6,004 nt of DNA. It comes from Acidimicrobiia bacterium (GTDB lineage Bacteria; Actinomycetota; Acidimicrobiia; Acidimicrobiales; JACDCH01). How positions within the stretch are numbered: position 1 is the first letter of the stretch; every line of letters starts with the position of its first letter. The stretch is taken from the NCBI GenBank assembly GCA_013694495.1, contig JACDCH010000147.1, forward strand, positions 1 through 6,004, written 5' to 3'. The notes under the pieces are model-generated. The model saw nothing but the letters and a program-made list of their open reading frames with translations, searched no databases and was not told where the DNA came from. A program made the position numbers and the translations under genes. Below are positions 5,352 through 6,004 of the stretch, in pieces.

Positions 5352-6004
5352 GCGGCTCGCGCCGCAACCACCGCAGCCCACGCCGCGCTGGCGGCCAGCA
5401 GCAGGCCGCCCCACCACACCCACACGAGGAAGGGACGCACGTGCACCTCGACCAGGGCGCGCCCCGTGTCGTCGGCGCTGTGCAGGACGACCTGCACGTC
5501 GGCGAGGGGCGACGACCGCAGCGCGGTCTCGGCCAGCAGCAGGCCGCGCTCGGGGTAGGCGACCCGGCCGGGTCGCAGCCGGGCCTTCTCGTCGTCGCCC
5601 CGCAGGAGCGTGAGCTCCGCGACCACCGCGTCGCGGTCGCGGACCCGCTCGACGGTGACGCCCTCGTTGCGCACCGTCCAGCCCGCCACCGACACGGCGT
5701 CGCCCGGGTCCAGGGTGGCCGACGCCGAGGCGCCGGTGGTGGTGCCGAGGACGCCGGCCAGGAGCACAAGGAAGCCCGCGTGCGCCAGGTGGCCAGGGCG
5801 GCGGAGGCTCGGGCGGACGGCGCCGGCGACGACCACGAGCGCGGCGGCCGCCAGGGCGAAGGGGGCGACGAAGCGGGCGAAGAAGCTGCCGTCGACGGCG
5901 ACGCCGGCGGCGCCGGCGAGCGGTCGCAACGTGCCCAGCAGGACGACGAGCAGCGCACCCCCGACGAGCCAGGGTTGGGCGTGCACGGCCCGGGCCCGGC
6001 GCCC
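5276..6004 (-). CDS. ccmF: CcmF-like cytochrome c assembly protein, C-terminal part (5' end outside window)
   Basis: C-terminal portion of the heme lyase component of System I cytochrome c maturation, a membrane protein that helps attach heme to apocytochrome c on the outer face of the cytoplasmic membrane. The frame stays open to the window edge, and the GTG at 5986 is most likely an internal valine. Counting from it, CcmF landmarks are VVLLGTLRPL (14-23), an AHAG histidine (69) aligning with the conserved histidine of the family's AHLG segment, LRPGRVAYPERG (137-148) before LAETAL, and VRPFLVWVWWGGLLL (183-197). Hydrophobic segments lie near 6-23, 37-57, 67-83 and 186-209. Compared with E. 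coli CcmF as I remember it, the link between the second and third segments is about 60-75 residues shorter and seems to lack two helices. The protein ends in nine serines. The stop lies inside the converging SCO6745-like gene. The catalytic WWD domain would be upstream, out of view. Confidence 0.83.
   Translation of the reverse strand, partial: GRRARAVHAQPWLVGGALLVVLLGTLRPLAGAAGVAVDGSFFARFVAPFALAAAALVVVAGAVRPSLRRPGHLAHAGFLVLLAGVLGTTTGASASATLDPGDAVSVAGWTVRNEGVTVERVRDRDAVVAELTLLRGDDEKARLRPGRVAYPERGLLLAETALRSSPLADVQVVLHSADDTGRALVEVHVRPFLVWVWWGGLLLAASAAWAAVVAARAAQVTAPRAEVQRATSSSSSSSSSVA

Noticed and set aside
4608..5423. A 271-codon minus-strand frame opposite the SCO6745-like gene, and a similar one at 5071-5958.
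   Set aside because: The composition is shadow-like, and each conflicts with a gene that has family-level sequence patterns. Only the CcmF-like frame on this strand is supported.

Overview
The window is a high-GC (roughly 70% or more by eye) bacterial stretch with GTG starts and closely packed genes. The protein families fit a high-GC actinobacterium: a DrrA/DrrB-type ABC transporter, a probable coenzyme F420-dependent luciferase-like oxidoreductase, an SCO6745-like protein and start sites that look leaderless. The presence of a CcmF-type cytochrome c assembly gene makes me lean towards Acidimicrobiia or a relative, but that is inference and no marker gene settles it.

Layout. (1) 3-1469, minus: a DEAD-box RNA helicase fused at its C-terminus to a cold-shock domain. 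(2) 1470-1614: a divergent intergenic region. (3) 1615-3449, plus: a two-gene ABC exporter, ATPase then ABC-2 permease, with stop and start overlapping by one base. (4) 3450-3507: a short gap with an imperfect hairpin between convergent units. (5) 3498-4583, minus: a decayed two-gene unit. The upstream gene, a luciferase-like monooxygenase, has an in-frame amber codon in an otherwise intact frame. The downstream gene, a PaaI-like hotdog thioesterase, is frameshifted and has lost its C-terminal half. (6) 4584-4622: a 39-bp divergent promoter with a TANNNT box exactly 8 nt before the GTG on each side. (7) 4623-5351, plus: an intact SCO6745-like protein of unknown function. (8) 5276 to the window edge, minus: the C-terminal part of a CcmF-like cytochrome c assembly protein, overlapping gene 7 tail to tail by 76 bp.

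These are mostly independent housekeeping or accessory units, not one pathway. The only clear functional pairing is the exporter ATPase with its permease. The monooxygenase and thioesterase probably formed an operon before they decayed. I see no CRISPR array, tRNA, rRNA, transposase, phage gene or defence system. The points most worth checking are the amber-split oxidoreductase, the thioesterase remnant, the mirror-image leaderless promoters, the helicase/cold-shock fusion and the apparently shortened CcmF.
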